A DNA stretch of 64,000 nucleotides, taken from contig JAFIGC010000001.1 of the NCBI GenBank assembly GCA_020831635.1, positions 1 through 64,000 on the forward strand. The letters run 5' to 3'. Origin of the DNA: Verrucomicrobiota bacterium. Its GTDB lineage: Bacteria > Verrucomicrobiota > Kiritimatiellia > SS1-B-03-39 > UBA6053. A model generated the notes under the pieces. The model searched no databases. It saw only the letters and a program-made list of their open reading frames with translations, and was not told where the DNA came from. The position numbers and the translations under genes were made by a program. Below, piece by piece: positions 36,893 to 45,483 of the stretch; positions within the stretch are counted from its first letter, which is position 1; the number at the start of each line of letters is the position of its first letter.

Positions 36893-37747
36893 ATGGACGC
36901 CCTATTCAATCAACGCATTCGACTGCTTTCCAAACCCATGGAGCCACGGGCCACGGAGCTTCAGCCCCGACTGCCGGAAATTTCCGGCATACGCGCGGTG
37001 ATTTTTGATGTGTACGGCACCTGCTTCATCAGTGGGTCCGGCGATATTGGCGTGAGCACCGCCGATCCTAAAACCGAAGCTTTGGTCGAATCGCTCAAAG
37101 AACAGGGCGTGGAACTGCCTCCCGATATGGCCGGATCTTCCCTGGTCCGCTTTTATGAACTCATTGAAAATCGGCATCAGGACTTGAAAGGAGCGGGGAC
37201 GGCTTATCCGGAAATTCGCATCCTCGATATTTGGGAACAATGGCGGCGTGAGTTTGGTCTACAAGTGGATGTCCCGCAACTGGCGATTGACGTGGAATGC
37301 CGTATCAACCCCGTTTGGCCCATGCCGGGATTGATCCATGCTTTGGAGCAATTGCAGGCCGGGGGCGTAACCCTGGGGATCGTCAGCAATGCCCAGGTTT
37401 TCACCCCTTGTTTGTTCTCGGCCCTGGCCGGGCACGGCCTTGCCGATTTGGGATTTTCGCCCGGACATTGCGTTTGGTCCTGGAGGTTGCAGGAGGCGAA
37501 ACCTTCGCCGCGTTTGTACGAAATCCTGTTGGAGTCCCTAGAGGGCATGGCCCCGCACGAATGCCTGTATGTGGGGAACGACATGCGCAATGACATCGCC
37601 CCCGCCGCCAAGGTGGGCATGCGCACCGCGTTGTTTGCCGGCGATGCCCGTTCCCTGCGCCTCCGGGAGGGCGACCCCCTTGTGGGCGAAATCCAGCCTG
37701 ATGTCGTGGTGACCGCGCTCTCGCAGATTCCCGGGGTTTTTTCCTAA
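36893..37747 (+). CDS. HAD-superfamily hydrolase, dehalogenase/phosphatase-like
   Basis: The 284-residue protein has HAD motif I as IFDVYGTCF (about 38-46), motif II as IVSNAQ, a lysine in EAKPSPRLYEILL, and motif IV as VGNDMRNDI. The second acidic residue of the usual DxD is Tyr, as in 2-haloacid dehalogenase-like HAD members and some phosphatases of that branch. A helical cap lies between about 60 and 150. The substrate is unknown. It follows the GH42 gene by 18 bp, so it could dephosphorylate a sugar intermediate in the same operon (inference). Its TAA stop is the first part of a dispersed repeat that reappears after the MscS gene. Confidence 0.87.
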   Translation: MDALFNQRIRLLSKPMEPRATELQPRLPEISGIRAVIFDVYGTCFISGSGDIGVSTADPKTEALVESLKEQGVELPPDMAGSSLVRFYELIENRHQDLKGAGTAYPEIRILDIWEQWRREFGLQVDVPQLAIDVECRINPVWPMPGLIHALEQLQAGGVTLGIVSNAQVFTPCLFSALAGHGLADLGFSPGHCVWSWRLQEAKPSPRLYEILLESLEGMAPHECLYVGNDMRNDIAPAAKVGMRTALFAGDARSLRLREGDPLVGEIQPDVVVTALSQIPGVFS

Positions 37748-38415
37748 GGCAGATTTCATCCGCAACCGAAAAGAGGAAAAACCAACGGATGGCTTCGCCG
37801 TACAGCGGATCAAGACAGAGTGGATTTTTAAACCTGCGGATGCCAGGACACGGCCTGCGGATGCTCTGAAACCTACAGACCATTCAAACGAATACAATCA
37901 GTCTTTTGTCTCACATGAAAATTATCCTCCATGCCCGGAAGATCCGCAGGCCGTGTCTCGGCATCCGCAGGTCCTTTTCCTCATAACCACACGCACAATC
38001 ATCATCGACGAAAGGATTTTTTGAGTAGGACCTGAAACCGTGAGCTATTTTCCGTGAATCCGCACAATTTTATGGGCTACAAGGTATTGTCGGGAGCACT
38101 CGATTCTTTTCAAATTCGTTTTTTTAGAGTCTTCCACACGAAGATGATACAGAAAAACGTGTATGATGGATGAAACAGATCAAGCGATAAGGATGTAGGA
38201 TTATCTTTGGGGGGGAGTCCCACGGATAGCCTTGCCGAACCACGGATGGAGACAAGAGTCAATTTATCGTTTCCTTCCTCTATTCTCCTCAGTGTGACTC
38301 CAAAATATCGTTTTTCTTAATTTACATCCGTGGTCCGGCATGGCTATCCGTGGTCCAAACCATTATAGTTACAGTCATTTTCACCTTTTCGGTTGCGGAT
38401 GAAATCTGCGTTAGG
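37743..38415. repeat. Nested inverted-repeat block filling the 37748-38559 gap
   Basis: No gene is seen here. The outer arms 37743-37773 and 38385-38415 are reverse complements with one mismatch in 31 (core TTTCATCCGCAACCGAAAAG). Inside lie two further hairpins: 37832-37862 with 37942-37972 (29 of 31) and 38220-38248 with 38325-38353 (27 of 29). Each inner arm has the form CGGAT...GCC...GCCG or GGCC...CGGAT, that is two CGGAT half-units flanking a GC core. A single copy also lies at 37783-37810. The arrangement suggests repeated insertion or expansion of one palindromic family. Confidence 0.8.
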
Positions 38416-38418
38416 AGG

Positions 38419-38494
38419 AACCACGAAAAGAGCGAAAAGGTTCTGAAGATACGGGCCTTTATTCATTTCGTGAAATTTCGTGCCTTTCGTGGTT
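38419..38494. repeat. CACGAAA inverted repeat
   Basis: AACCACGAAA (38419-38428) faces TTTCGTGGTT (38485-38494), and three more CACGAAA or TTTCGTG units lie between. It could fold into a long imperfect hairpin at the 3' side of the minus-strand gene 38560-40020, after a GGGGAC/GTCCCC pair at about 38525-38550. No U-run follows, so it is not a clear terminator. Confidence 0.6.
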
Positions 38495-38559
38495 AAAAAA
38501 AATTAGTTTGACCAACGTCTCTTTGGGGACTTTCGGGGATGAGGTCCCCAGACGATGGG

Positions 38560-40020
38560 TTAAAAATCCGAATCTTCGCCCAAGGTTTTTTTGCGGGGAT
38601 CATAGAGATTGAAGTGCAGGCGTTCCAAATGCGGACTCTTGACCCGCACGTGGCCCAGATTTTCCGAATCTCCCGCCAATTGTTCGGGAGACAGGGAGGC
38701 CAAGGCCAAGGTCAATCGATCCCCGCCGAAAATTCTTGCCTCGACGTCACTTTGCTGAAGTCGGGCCGAGGTTTGCCTGGATTTGTCGAAATTCACCGAG
38801 GCCACCCGGTTCAAGGGCAAATCAAAGGCGGTGAAATCGTTTTGGAATTTCAGCGTCTGGCCGTCGATCCGCAGCAGTTTCCCGGAAATTCGATCTCCAT
38901 TGACCAACTCCAATATATCGGACGTTTCCGCGGAAGCGGAAGCCGGAGTGTTTTTGCCATCCCAAACCGATACGGTCAGATTGGAGATGGCATAGGGCAT
39001 GGATTGTTGCGCCTGGAAAATCAGGTTCTCTCCTCCGGCTTGAAAGCCATTGGGATCCTGCCACTGGTGAGCTTGCACATCATCCACCAAGAGGGTGATC
39101 CGTTTTTCGGGTTTGTCCACGCGAATCGAGAGCTTGCTTTTTTGCTTGGCGTTGAAGCCCGCCACCTGCACATTGCCCATGTCCAGATGCCCGATGCCAC
39201 CTTGGCGGTACATGCGGAAATTTTCACCGTGAATCATGAGGGTCCAAGAGCCCGAGTGGGGATTTCGGGCGTCTTGGGACATGAGGCTAATCTGAATGTA
39301 GGGCATGCCACGCCACGCGAGGTCCATATCGATTTTGAATTGTTCCGGCAGTGCGGGCAATTTCCTGCCCACGCCCCCCTGGGCTCCGTCGGATCTCATG
39401 ACCCCGTCCCTGAAAACCCATGTGTTGGCATGGCCGGTATTTTGAAAGACCCAATCCGATTTTTCGCCGGGACCCGCATATAGCAGGTGCCCTGAGGAAG
39501 CGGGCAAGAGACGGGTTAACGCGCTGCGCAGAATGTTGACCTCCCCGGCATAGCGCGTCTTTAAAATCAAATGTTCGCCATCCATGCGGATGACGTTGCC
39601 AGAGATCCGGTCGCCATTGGTCAACTGGGCCATGATCAGGGACTCGCTGATTTCGGGGATGGGCGCATGGGCAAACGTCAGTTCGTGCAGGTTCTTCAAG
39701 GCAAACAGAATGGGGCTCTCCGCGTCGGGATGGTGAAAACGGATGCCTTCATCGCGGTCGATTCCCAGGAACTTGCCAGATAGCTGGTCTCCGGTGAGAA
39801 ACGTCAACGTGTCCACTGTGGTTTTCGAGGATGAGGCGTGGCTGCCTTGATGTGGGGATTCGACCAGCGACTCTGGGTCGGCCACGAGATCTTCCGTATC
39901 CGGAAGTACGATGGTAATTTGCCCCCGGGCATGGGGAAATCCAAGGCCGAATGCAAGCAGAATGCCAGCGGCAAGGACACGGAAATCACGACAAAGAAAA
40001 ACGAAATGCGAAGGGTTCAT
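38560..40020 (-). CDS. Secreted beta-repeat protein, paralogue of 20993-22351
   Basis: The 486-residue protein has a signal peptide (MNPSHFVFLCRDFRVLAAGILLAFGLGFPHARG) and four copies of a 40-45-residue unit. Its core is LxNGDRISGxxLRIDGxxLxxx....LxxxxLxxL, at about 70-115, 125-170, 365-410 and 415-460. Between units two and three is a LamG-like beta domain (about 180-350; DWVFQNTGHANTWVFRDG, SIRVDKPEKRITLLVDDVQAHQW). The paralogue at 20993 has the same plan with fewer clear units. It is probably exported to the periplasm or surface; the role is unknown. Its 3' flank is a dense repeat region. Confidence 0.78.
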   Translation of the reverse strand: MNPSHFVFLCRDFRVLAAGILLAFGLGFPHARGQITIVLPDTEDLVADPESLVESPHQGSHASSSKTTVDTLTFLTGDQLSGKFLGIDRDEGIRFHHPDAESPILFALKNLHELTFAHAPIPEISESLIMAQLTNGDRISGNVIRMDGEHLILKTRYAGEVNILRSALTRLLPASSGHLLYAGPGEKSDWVFQNTGHANTWVFRDGVMRSDGAQGGVGRKLPALPEQFKIDMDLAWRGMPYIQISLMSQDARNPHSGSWTLMIHGENFRMYRQGGIGHLDMGNVQVAGFNAKQKSKLSIRVDKPEKRITLLVDDVQAHQWQDPNGFQAGGENLIFQAQQSMPYAISNLTVSVWDGKNTPASASAETSDILELVNGDRISGKLLRIDGQTLKFQNDFTAFDLPLNRVASVNFDKSRQTSARLQQSDVEARIFGGDRLTLALASLSPEQLAGDSENLGHVRVKSPHLERLHFNLYDPRKKTLGEDSDF

Positions 40021-40097
40021 CCTGTAAAATTAGCATGACATTTTGGATTGGCGAGAAAAAAGAATTGGTCAAATGTTTCGTGAAGGGTTTGGTGGAG

Positions 40098-40203
40098 GTA
40101 TCTTGGGGAAGCGTGGGGATACTTGGTGATACTTGGGGATGCGTTGTGATACTTGGGGATGCGTTGTGATTCTGATAATTCATTGTGATTCTTGGTGATT
40201 CGG
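40098..40203. repeat. Short tandem repeat, about 20-bp unit
   Basis: Imperfect copies of GATACTTGGGGATGCGTTGT follow each other, decaying into GATTCTTGGTGATTCGG. The array fills most of the divergent spacer between 38560-40020 (minus) and 40253-41353 (plus), so promoters of both genes must lie in or beside it. Confidence 0.6.
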
Positions 40204-40252
40204 GTTATATATGGATGCAAGAAGGACAATGACAATAGAAAGGACGACCTCC

Positions 40253-41353
40253 ATGACCGCAAAAGCCCCCATTTCATTCATGTTTCCGGTTCTTTGGTTT
40301 TTCGCTCTGATTTCAGTGCCGGGAACTCCTGATGAATTGCGCACCTGGACCACGGTGACGGGACAGTCGGCGGAAGCCAAATTCGTGAAATTCGAGAATG
40401 GCTTTGTTTCTTTCCAATCGCCGGAGGGTCGGGAAGTTTCCATGCCGTTGCATCAACTGATGCCCGAGGACCGGACGGAGGTCCTTCGGCTGGCCGCCGA
40501 AAAAGAGGCCAGGGTCGGGGTGATGCCTGATGAGGAAGTCTCCCGACCGACGGGCAGGCGCGAAGTCACTTGGCGGGAGTTGGAGGACGGGGATCATTGG
40601 CCGGAATTCATGCCCAAGCACATACGGGAAGCGGCCCTGACCATGCCCCGTCCTTGGCGGCACGCGGAGAGTAAATATTTTGTGATTCATTTCCAGCAAC
40701 TCGGTTTTGCCCGGCAGGCGGCCCGGATGGCGGATTTTCAATATCAGTTCATCGCTTCGGACCTGCCCGGCTATCAAGACCGCTTCCGCGAAAAATCCCA
40801 CATCGTCATTTTCCGAAACCGGGAGGAATGGCAGGATTTTCTCAAGGCCTCCAACCAAGAGAACAGTTGGTTCGCCGCATTTGTCAGCGGACGCATGATG
40901 TACATTCAGGATTTTGGCAATACGGAGACGAACGCCAATATCCTGGCCCATGAGATGAGCCACTTGGTCTTGAACCGTTTTTTCCGGCATCAGCCCCCGC
41001 TTTGGCTGAACGAGGGACTCGCGGAATGGTATGGACATATTGGTTACCAGTCCTTCAAAGGTCAACGCGCCAATCCCTGGCGGGCCATGGGCAGGTTGCG
41101 GAACGGTTACGACCTCGAAACGCTCTTTGGGATGAGACGCTACCCCACGAATCGCGAGGATATCTCACGCTTTTACCGCACCAGCCAGCAGGTGGTCGGG
41201 TTGTTGATGCAGGAAAAAGAGCACCAGGATTTCGTTCGCTACCTGCAGGCCATTACCGTGGAAGGCAAAGCGCCCTTGGTCGCGCTCCGGGAAGTTTATG
41301 GATATGAATCCGTGGCGGATCTCCAGAAAGCCTTCGACCGCTTTGTTCGATAG
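40253..41353 (+). CDS. Exported SHD1-peptidase MA-type metalloprotease-like protein
   Basis: The 366-residue protein has an N-terminal hydrophobic signal (ISFMFPVLWFFALISV). A SLA1-homology-1-like domain follows (about 30-80, LRTWTTVTGQSAEAKFVKFENGFVSFQSPEGREVSMPLHQLMPEDR), a module common on secreted planctomycete and verrucomicrobial proteins. The C-terminal half is a gluzincin of the peptidase MA type: HEMSH gives the zinc histidines and LNEGLAEWYG the third ligand region. The likely role is proteolysis or protein processing in the envelope, unproven. The ATG at 40253 has AAGGA about 11 bp upstream; an in-frame ATG at 40211 lies inside the tandem-repeat flank and is less likely. Confidence 0.8.
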   Translation: MTAKAPISFMFPVLWFFALISVPGTPDELRTWTTVTGQSAEAKFVKFENGFVSFQSPEGREVSMPLHQLMPEDRTEVLRLAAEKEARVGVMPDEEVSRPTGRREVTWRELEDGDHWPEFMPKHIREAALTMPRPWRHAESKYFVIHFQQLGFARQAARMADFQYQFIASDLPGYQDRFREKSHIVIFRNREEWQDFLKASNQENSWFAAFVSGRMMYIQDFGNTETNANILAHEMSHLVLNRFFRHQPPLWLNEGLAEWYGHIGYQSFKGQRANPWRAMGRLRNGYDLETLFGMRRYPTNREDISRFYRTSQQVVGLLMQEKEHQDFVRYLQAITVEGKAPLVALREVYGYESVADLQKAFDRFVR

Positions 41354-41357
41354 CTTG

Positions 41358-42386
41358 TCAAGCTTTCCGCACTTCTTCAATCAGCAGCCGCACCCGGTCG
41401 GTGGGGGTGGTTTTGATGATGCCGTGTCCCAAATTGAAAATGTGGGCCTTGGCCCCTGAAAAAGCTTGTTTGACTTCGCGGGCGCCTTCGATCACCGCTT
41501 CGTCGGAGGCCAACATGCGGGCGGGATCGAGATTGCCTTGGTATACCCGGTGTGTGCCCAGCTTTTGTATCGCGGCTTTGGCGTCCACCCGCCAATCCAA
41601 GCCCAGCACATCGACGGGCATTTCCGCGATGGCCTCCAGCAAATGACCGCCGTTGGCGGAAAAATGTATGCGGGGCACGTCCGGTGCCTCCCGTGCGAGC
41701 GTCTCGAAGATCCGGCGCGTCCATGGGGCGACCTGTCTGCGGTAATCCGCTTGGGACATGCTCACCGCCCAACTGTCGAAGAGATGCACCGCCTGGGCGC
41801 CGGATGCGATTTGAGCCAGCAAATAGTCGGTCACGCCCTCTGTGAGCTTGTCCATGAGATCCGTCCAGATCTTGGGATGGGCATACATCCAGGCGCGGAC
41901 TTGGTCGAAATCCTTGCTCCCACCGCCTTCGATGGCGTAGCAGGCCAGGGTATAGGGCGCTCCGGAAAAGCCGATGAGCGGGACTTGCCCGGCCAGACGC
42001 TCGCGGGTCAGTTGTATGGCGTCCAAGGTAAAGCCCAAATCCCGGCGGGGATCGATGGGCTTGAGGGCGGCGACGTCAGCCGCGTCCCGAATCGGATTGT
42101 GGAAAACCGGACCCTTTCCCGAAATGAACTCCAATTGCAGGCCCATGGGTTCGAGCAGGGTCAGGATGTCCGCGAAAATGATGGCCGCGTCCAAGGGAAA
42201 GGCCTTGATGGGTTGCAGGGTCACCTCGGCGGCCAGTTCCGGATCTTTGATCATCTCCAGAATACTGTGTTGGGCGCGGAGGGCGCGGTATTCGGCCATG
42301 TATCGGCCGGCCTGACGCATCATCCACACGGGCGGACGGGAAATGGATTCGCCACTGCAGGCGCGAAGGAAAAGATCGTTTGTCAT
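41358..42386 (-). CDS. hemE: Uroporphyrinogen decarboxylase
   Basis: The 342-residue protein carries the HemE signature PPVWMMRQAGRYMAEYR near residue 17 and the substrate-binding Asp in IIFADIL. GFSGAPYTLACYAIEGGGSKDF and the late FNLGHGI segment are also present. The enzyme removes four carboxylates from uroporphyrinogen III to give coproporphyrinogen III in haem synthesis, in the cytoplasm. The ATG at 42386 has GGGGAG upstream and starts MTNDLFLRAC; longer in-frame starts are not supported. It is convergent with the SHD1-peptidase gene (4 bp apart) and stands alone among haem genes in this window. Confidence 0.96.
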   Translation of the reverse strand: MTNDLFLRACSGESISRPPVWMMRQAGRYMAEYRALRAQHSILEMIKDPELAAEVTLQPIKAFPLDAAIIFADILTLLEPMGLQLEFISGKGPVFHNPIRDAADVAALKPIDPRRDLGFTLDAIQLTRERLAGQVPLIGFSGAPYTLACYAIEGGGSKDFDQVRAWMYAHPKIWTDLMDKLTEGVTDYLLAQIASGAQAVHLFDSWAVSMSQADYRRQVAPWTRRIFETLAREAPDVPRIHFSANGGHLLEAIAEMPVDVLGLDWRVDAKAAIQKLGTHRVYQGNLDPARMLASDEAVIEGAREVKQAFSGAKAHIFNLGHGIIKTTPTDRVRLLIEEVRKA

Positions 42387-42499
42387 GGGACTCCCCTTAT
42401 GCGGACAATCGGCGCGGGGCAATCCCATTCGGTTTTTTCGTGTTGAAGAAAAAAGGACTCCGACCTTAAAATATATTGTATATATAAACTTTTAAAATT

Positions 42500-42522
42500 C
42501 CTCACTGTCTTTATATGTGAGG
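42500..42522 (+). promoter_or_regulatory. Leader hairpin before HlyD-ABC operon
   Basis: CCTCAC (42500-42505) and GTGAGG (42517-42522) form a 6-bp stem 15 bp before the start codon, directly after a very AT-rich stretch (42464-42499) that could hold the divergent hemE and exporter promoters. The hairpin could be an operator or a translation-control element. Confidence 0.4.
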
Positions 42523-42536
42523 CTTTTCCATTTCCG

Positions 42537-43661
42537 ATGAACCAAGACGACAACCAATCCAATCAAAACATGAAATACGGATGGCTATGGGCCATTGCGA
42601 TCACCGGAGCCCTGATGTTGCTTTCCGGTCTTTTCTGGATGCGTTTTGACTTGGTGATTCAGGGGCAGGGGGGCGTGGAGGCCCAAAACGCCCTGCGTCT
42701 GTATGCGCCACGGGATGCGTGGGTGGAGGAAATCCTGACGGGTCCGGGTCGGGAGGTGGCCGCCGGGGAAATTTTGCTCCGTCTCCGGGACGAGCGGCTT
42801 GACCGGGAAATTCTTGAGGCGAGGGAAGCCCTCTTGAATGTCCGCCTGGAGATGACTTTGGCGCAAAACCGTCAACGGGAACTCACCCTCACCGGGGGCG
42901 GGCTGGATTCTCTGACGGCGGCGGCCTCTTTGGAGCTTCACGGGGAGCGGCTGAAGCTGTTGAAGGAACTCAACGGCATTTATGAAACCCTGTCCGAACG
43001 GGGCTCCGTTTCCCGGGTTGAACGCTTGTCGGTGGAAACCCAGTGGCTCAATGCCCGTCGGGAGGCGATGCGAGACGAGGCGTTGGTGCGCCTGAGGGAA
43101 GAGGGCGGGCTGGAGGTCTTGCTTCAGCGGGAACAGGCGCTGGAAGAAGCCGCCCGGGAGCGCACGGTCTTGCTGGAGCAACGCTTGGCGGAATTGTTGG
43201 GGGAACGGGAACGGCTGGTGGTGCGGTCCCCCATTCAGGGACGCGTCACCAATCTACACACCCGCGAACCGGGCATGACCGTGGAGCGGGGCAGGGTATT
43301 GCTTGCGGTGGCCGACCCGTCGGAGGGCTATGTGGTCCGGATGTATGTCCAGGACCGGAACGTGGACCTTTTGCTCCCCGGTCTTCCCGTTCGGATGGAT
43401 TCGCATGTGTTCGCGTCCTCCGCGGAAGGGTATATGCACGGACGGGTATTGAAAGTGGTGACCGATATGGACTCCCCGGAAGCGGGCGGCTTTGAGGTGC
43501 TCGTCTCCATCGACGAGTGGCCCGTGGAACCGGTCATCGGCAGCCGACTGAACGCGGAAATCCTCCTGCGCAGGCAAAATCTGGGCGGGCTGTTTCTGCC
43601 TCGTCCCCTGCGGGAACCCCAACCCGACAAGGAAATGGAGAACGGTACACATGGACCTTGA
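42537..43661 (+). CDS. HlyD-family membrane-fusion protein
   Basis: The 374-residue protein has one N-terminal membrane span (WLWAIAITGALMLLSGLFW, about 15-35). A split biotinyl-lipoyl-like barrel follows (YAPRDAWVEEILTGPGREVAAGEILLRLRD and later RSPIQGRVTNLHTREPGMTVERGRVLLAV) with a long coiled-coil hairpin between (about 90-230). A beta-barrel segment (about 265-345) closes it. It would link the inner-membrane ABC exporter encoded next to an outer-membrane channel. The genes overlap by 11 bp, so they are cotranslated. Cargo is unknown. Confidence 0.9.
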   Translation: MNQDDNQSNQNMKYGWLWAIAITGALMLLSGLFWMRFDLVIQGQGGVEAQNALRLYAPRDAWVEEILTGPGREVAAGEILLRLRDERLDREILEAREALLNVRLEMTLAQNRQRELTLTGGGLDSLTAAASLELHGERLKLLKELNGIYETLSERGSVSRVERLSVETQWLNARREAMRDEALVRLREEGGLEVLLQREQALEEAARERTVLLEQRLAELLGERERLVVRSPIQGRVTNLHTREPGMTVERGRVLLAVADPSEGYVVRMYVQDRNVDLLLPGLPVRMDSHVFASSAEGYMHGRVLKVVTDMDSPEAGGFEVLVSIDEWPVEPVIGSRLNAEILLRRQNLGGLFLPRPLREPQPDKEMENGTHGP

Positions 43662-45372
43662 GAAGAATGACACTTTGTTCCGCTTCGTGGTTTCCGAGAT
43701 GCGCCATCTTCGCGGAGGGGTGGCGATTGCAATACTGCGCAGTCTTTGTATTGCCCCCCTTCCGTGGCTTTTTGGGATGATGATCGACCGTCATGTTCCG
43801 GCGGCGGACGTGAGGGGATTGTTGGTGACCAGCTGGATTTTCGCGGCATTGCTGCTGTTGCACATGGCCTTTGCCATTACCGCGGCCCGCAAAATCGGGG
43901 GCGGGGTCACGGAAATCGTCAAGGATTTGCGCTCTTTGATTTTCAATCGGCTTCAGTTTTTGCATTTCGGGTATCTGGACCGGAGCACTTCGGGACGGCT
44001 TTTGTCGAAATACGCCTTCGATACCCAGAAAGTGCAGGACATCACCGTCCTGATGCTCAACCAGTTTTTGCCCACCACCTGTTACGGATTCAGTGTCATG
44101 TTCATCATGTTATTGGTGGACTGGCGCTTGTCGCTGGTGGTGCTTTTGATCATGCCCATGGTGGTGACCGCCCGTATTTTTTTCCGTAAAAAGCTCAAGC
44201 GACAGAACCAGGAAGTGCGTCTCGCCCAGGAAAAACTGACCGGGAGCGCCAACGAGATGATCTCCGCCCTACGGCTGGTGCGCAGCCTTGGGGAGGAAAC
44301 CAAAGCCGAACACCGCCTGAAATCCGACAACCATGACGTGGCCGAAACCCGGGTGGGGCTGATCAATATTTCCTCGGTTTTCGGCACCTATATCTTTGTG
44401 AACAATCAATTTGTGAGCCTGATTGTGGTGTGCGCGGGGGCGATCATGGTGATCGAAGGCCAAATGTCCGTGGGGGTGTTGTTTTCGTTCGTGGCCGCCC
44501 TGCCGATCATCATGCAGCCCTTCACCATGGTCACCCAGTTCATTGAACAATACGCGATGGGGCAGGAGAGCTATCGAAGTATCCGCGAATTGGTGTGCAG
44601 CCGTTATGTGGAACAGTGGAAAGGCGATTCGTTCCCCGCCGAATTTCGTGGAGACATCCGTTTTCGCAACGTGCGCTTCGCCTACCCCTCCAAAGAAAAC
44701 ACCCCCGTCTTTGAAAGTCTCAATCTGCATATTCGGGCCGGGGAAAGCGTGGCCTTGGTCGGAGCTTCCGGCTCGGGAAAAAGCAGTATCGCCAATCTGA
44801 TCCTTGGGCTGTATTCCATCAGCGGCGGACAGATCGAGGTGGATGGCATGACCCAGGATCAGTTGGACATGCGGCGCTTTCGCAGGCAATGTGCGATTGT
44901 GCTTCAGGAGAACATCCTCCTCTCCGGTTCGATCATGGAAAACATCCGCTTCGCCAAAAGCGAGGCCACCGACGAGGAGGTGCGCCAAGCGGCCATCGAC
45001 GCCAACGCGGATGAGTTTATCCGCAACCTGCCCGAGGGCTATCACAGCATCATCGGCGAACGGGGCGTCAGTCTCTCCGGCGGTCAAAAGCAACGCCTGT
45101 CCATCGCCCGGGCGATTCTTCGCAATCCGCGGGTGCTGATTCTCGACGAGGCCACTTCCGCCTTGGACAATGAAAGCGAAGCCTTGATTCAGCAGGCGCT
45201 GGAAAGGCTTTCACGCGGACGCACCGTCATCACCATCGCCCACCGGCTCAGTACCATCCGCAACGCCGACCGCATCATCGTCCTCGGGGATGGCCGCATT
45301 CTCGAGGAGGGGGACTACGAAACCCTGCGAAAGGCCAACGGAGCTTTCAGTGTTATGTCGGGGATGGGGTGA
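43651..45372 (+). CDS. MsbA-type ABC exporter, fused permease-ATPase
   Basis: The 573-residue half-transporter has six membrane spans (about 20-310) followed by an ATPase. The ATPase has Walker A GASGSGKSS (about 371-379), signature LSGGQKQR, Walker B VLILDEATSALD and the H-loop AHRLS. These are lipid, drug or peptide exporters working as dimers. GGAG lies about 12 bp before the ATG inside the HlyD gene, and the 11-bp overlap makes a two-gene type I-like exporter. No cargo gene, peptidase C39 domain or outer-membrane factor is adjacent, so the substrate is open. Confidence 0.93.
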   Translation: MDLEKNDTLFRFVVSEMRHLRGGVAIAILRSLCIAPLPWLFGMMIDRHVPAADVRGLLVTSWIFAALLLLHMAFAITAARKIGGGVTEIVKDLRSLIFNRLQFLHFGYLDRSTSGRLLSKYAFDTQKVQDITVLMLNQFLPTTCYGFSVMFIMLLVDWRLSLVVLLIMPMVVTARIFFRKKLKRQNQEVRLAQEKLTGSANEMISALRLVRSLGEETKAEHRLKSDNHDVAETRVGLINISSVFGTYIFVNNQFVSLIVVCAGAIMVIEGQMSVGVLFSFVAALPIIMQPFTMVTQFIEQYAMGQESYRSIRELVCSRYVEQWKGDSFPAEFRGDIRFRNVRFAYPSKENTPVFESLNLHIRAGESVALVGASGSGKSSIANLILGLYSISGGQIEVDGMTQDQLDMRRFRRQCAIVLQENILLSGSIMENIRFAKSEATDEEVRQAAIDANADEFIRNLPEGYHSIIGERGVSLSGGQKQRLSIARAILRNPRVLILDEATSALDNESEALIQQALERLSRGRTVITIAHRLSTIRNADRIIVLGDGRILEEGDYETLRKANGAFSVMSGMG

Positions 45373-45378
45373 GGGTAG

Positions 45379-45483
45379 GGTTGCTTGTTGCTGGTTGCTG
45401 GTTGCTGGTTGTGGGTTGCTTGTTGCTTGTTGTGGGTTGTTTGTTGCTGGTTGAGGGTTGCTTGTTGCTTGTTGTGGGTTGTT
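45379..45483. repeat. Heptad tandem repeat, 15 units
   Basis: Fifteen 7-bp units of consensus KGTTGCT (variants GTTGTG, GTTGAG, GTTGTT) run without a break from 6 bp after the ABC stop codon to the base before the MATE stop anticodon. It fills the whole convergent spacer. On the minus strand it reads as CAACCAGCAA-type repeats. Slipped-strand expansion is likely; copy number may vary between strains. Confidence 0.75.

Noticed and set aside
37743..38415. Integron attC or CRISPR-like arrangement
   Set aside because: The ends read CCTAAG and GTTAGG, but no attC core pairing or integrase is visible. The repeats are inverted, not regularly spaced direct repeats with unique spacers.
38525..38550. 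GGGGAC/GTCCCC hairpin as terminator of the gene 38560-40020
   Set aside because: The stem is short and there is no downstream T-run on the minus strand.
45379..45483. CRISPR array
   Set aside because: Seven-base units without spacers are a simple tandem repeat, not CRISPR.
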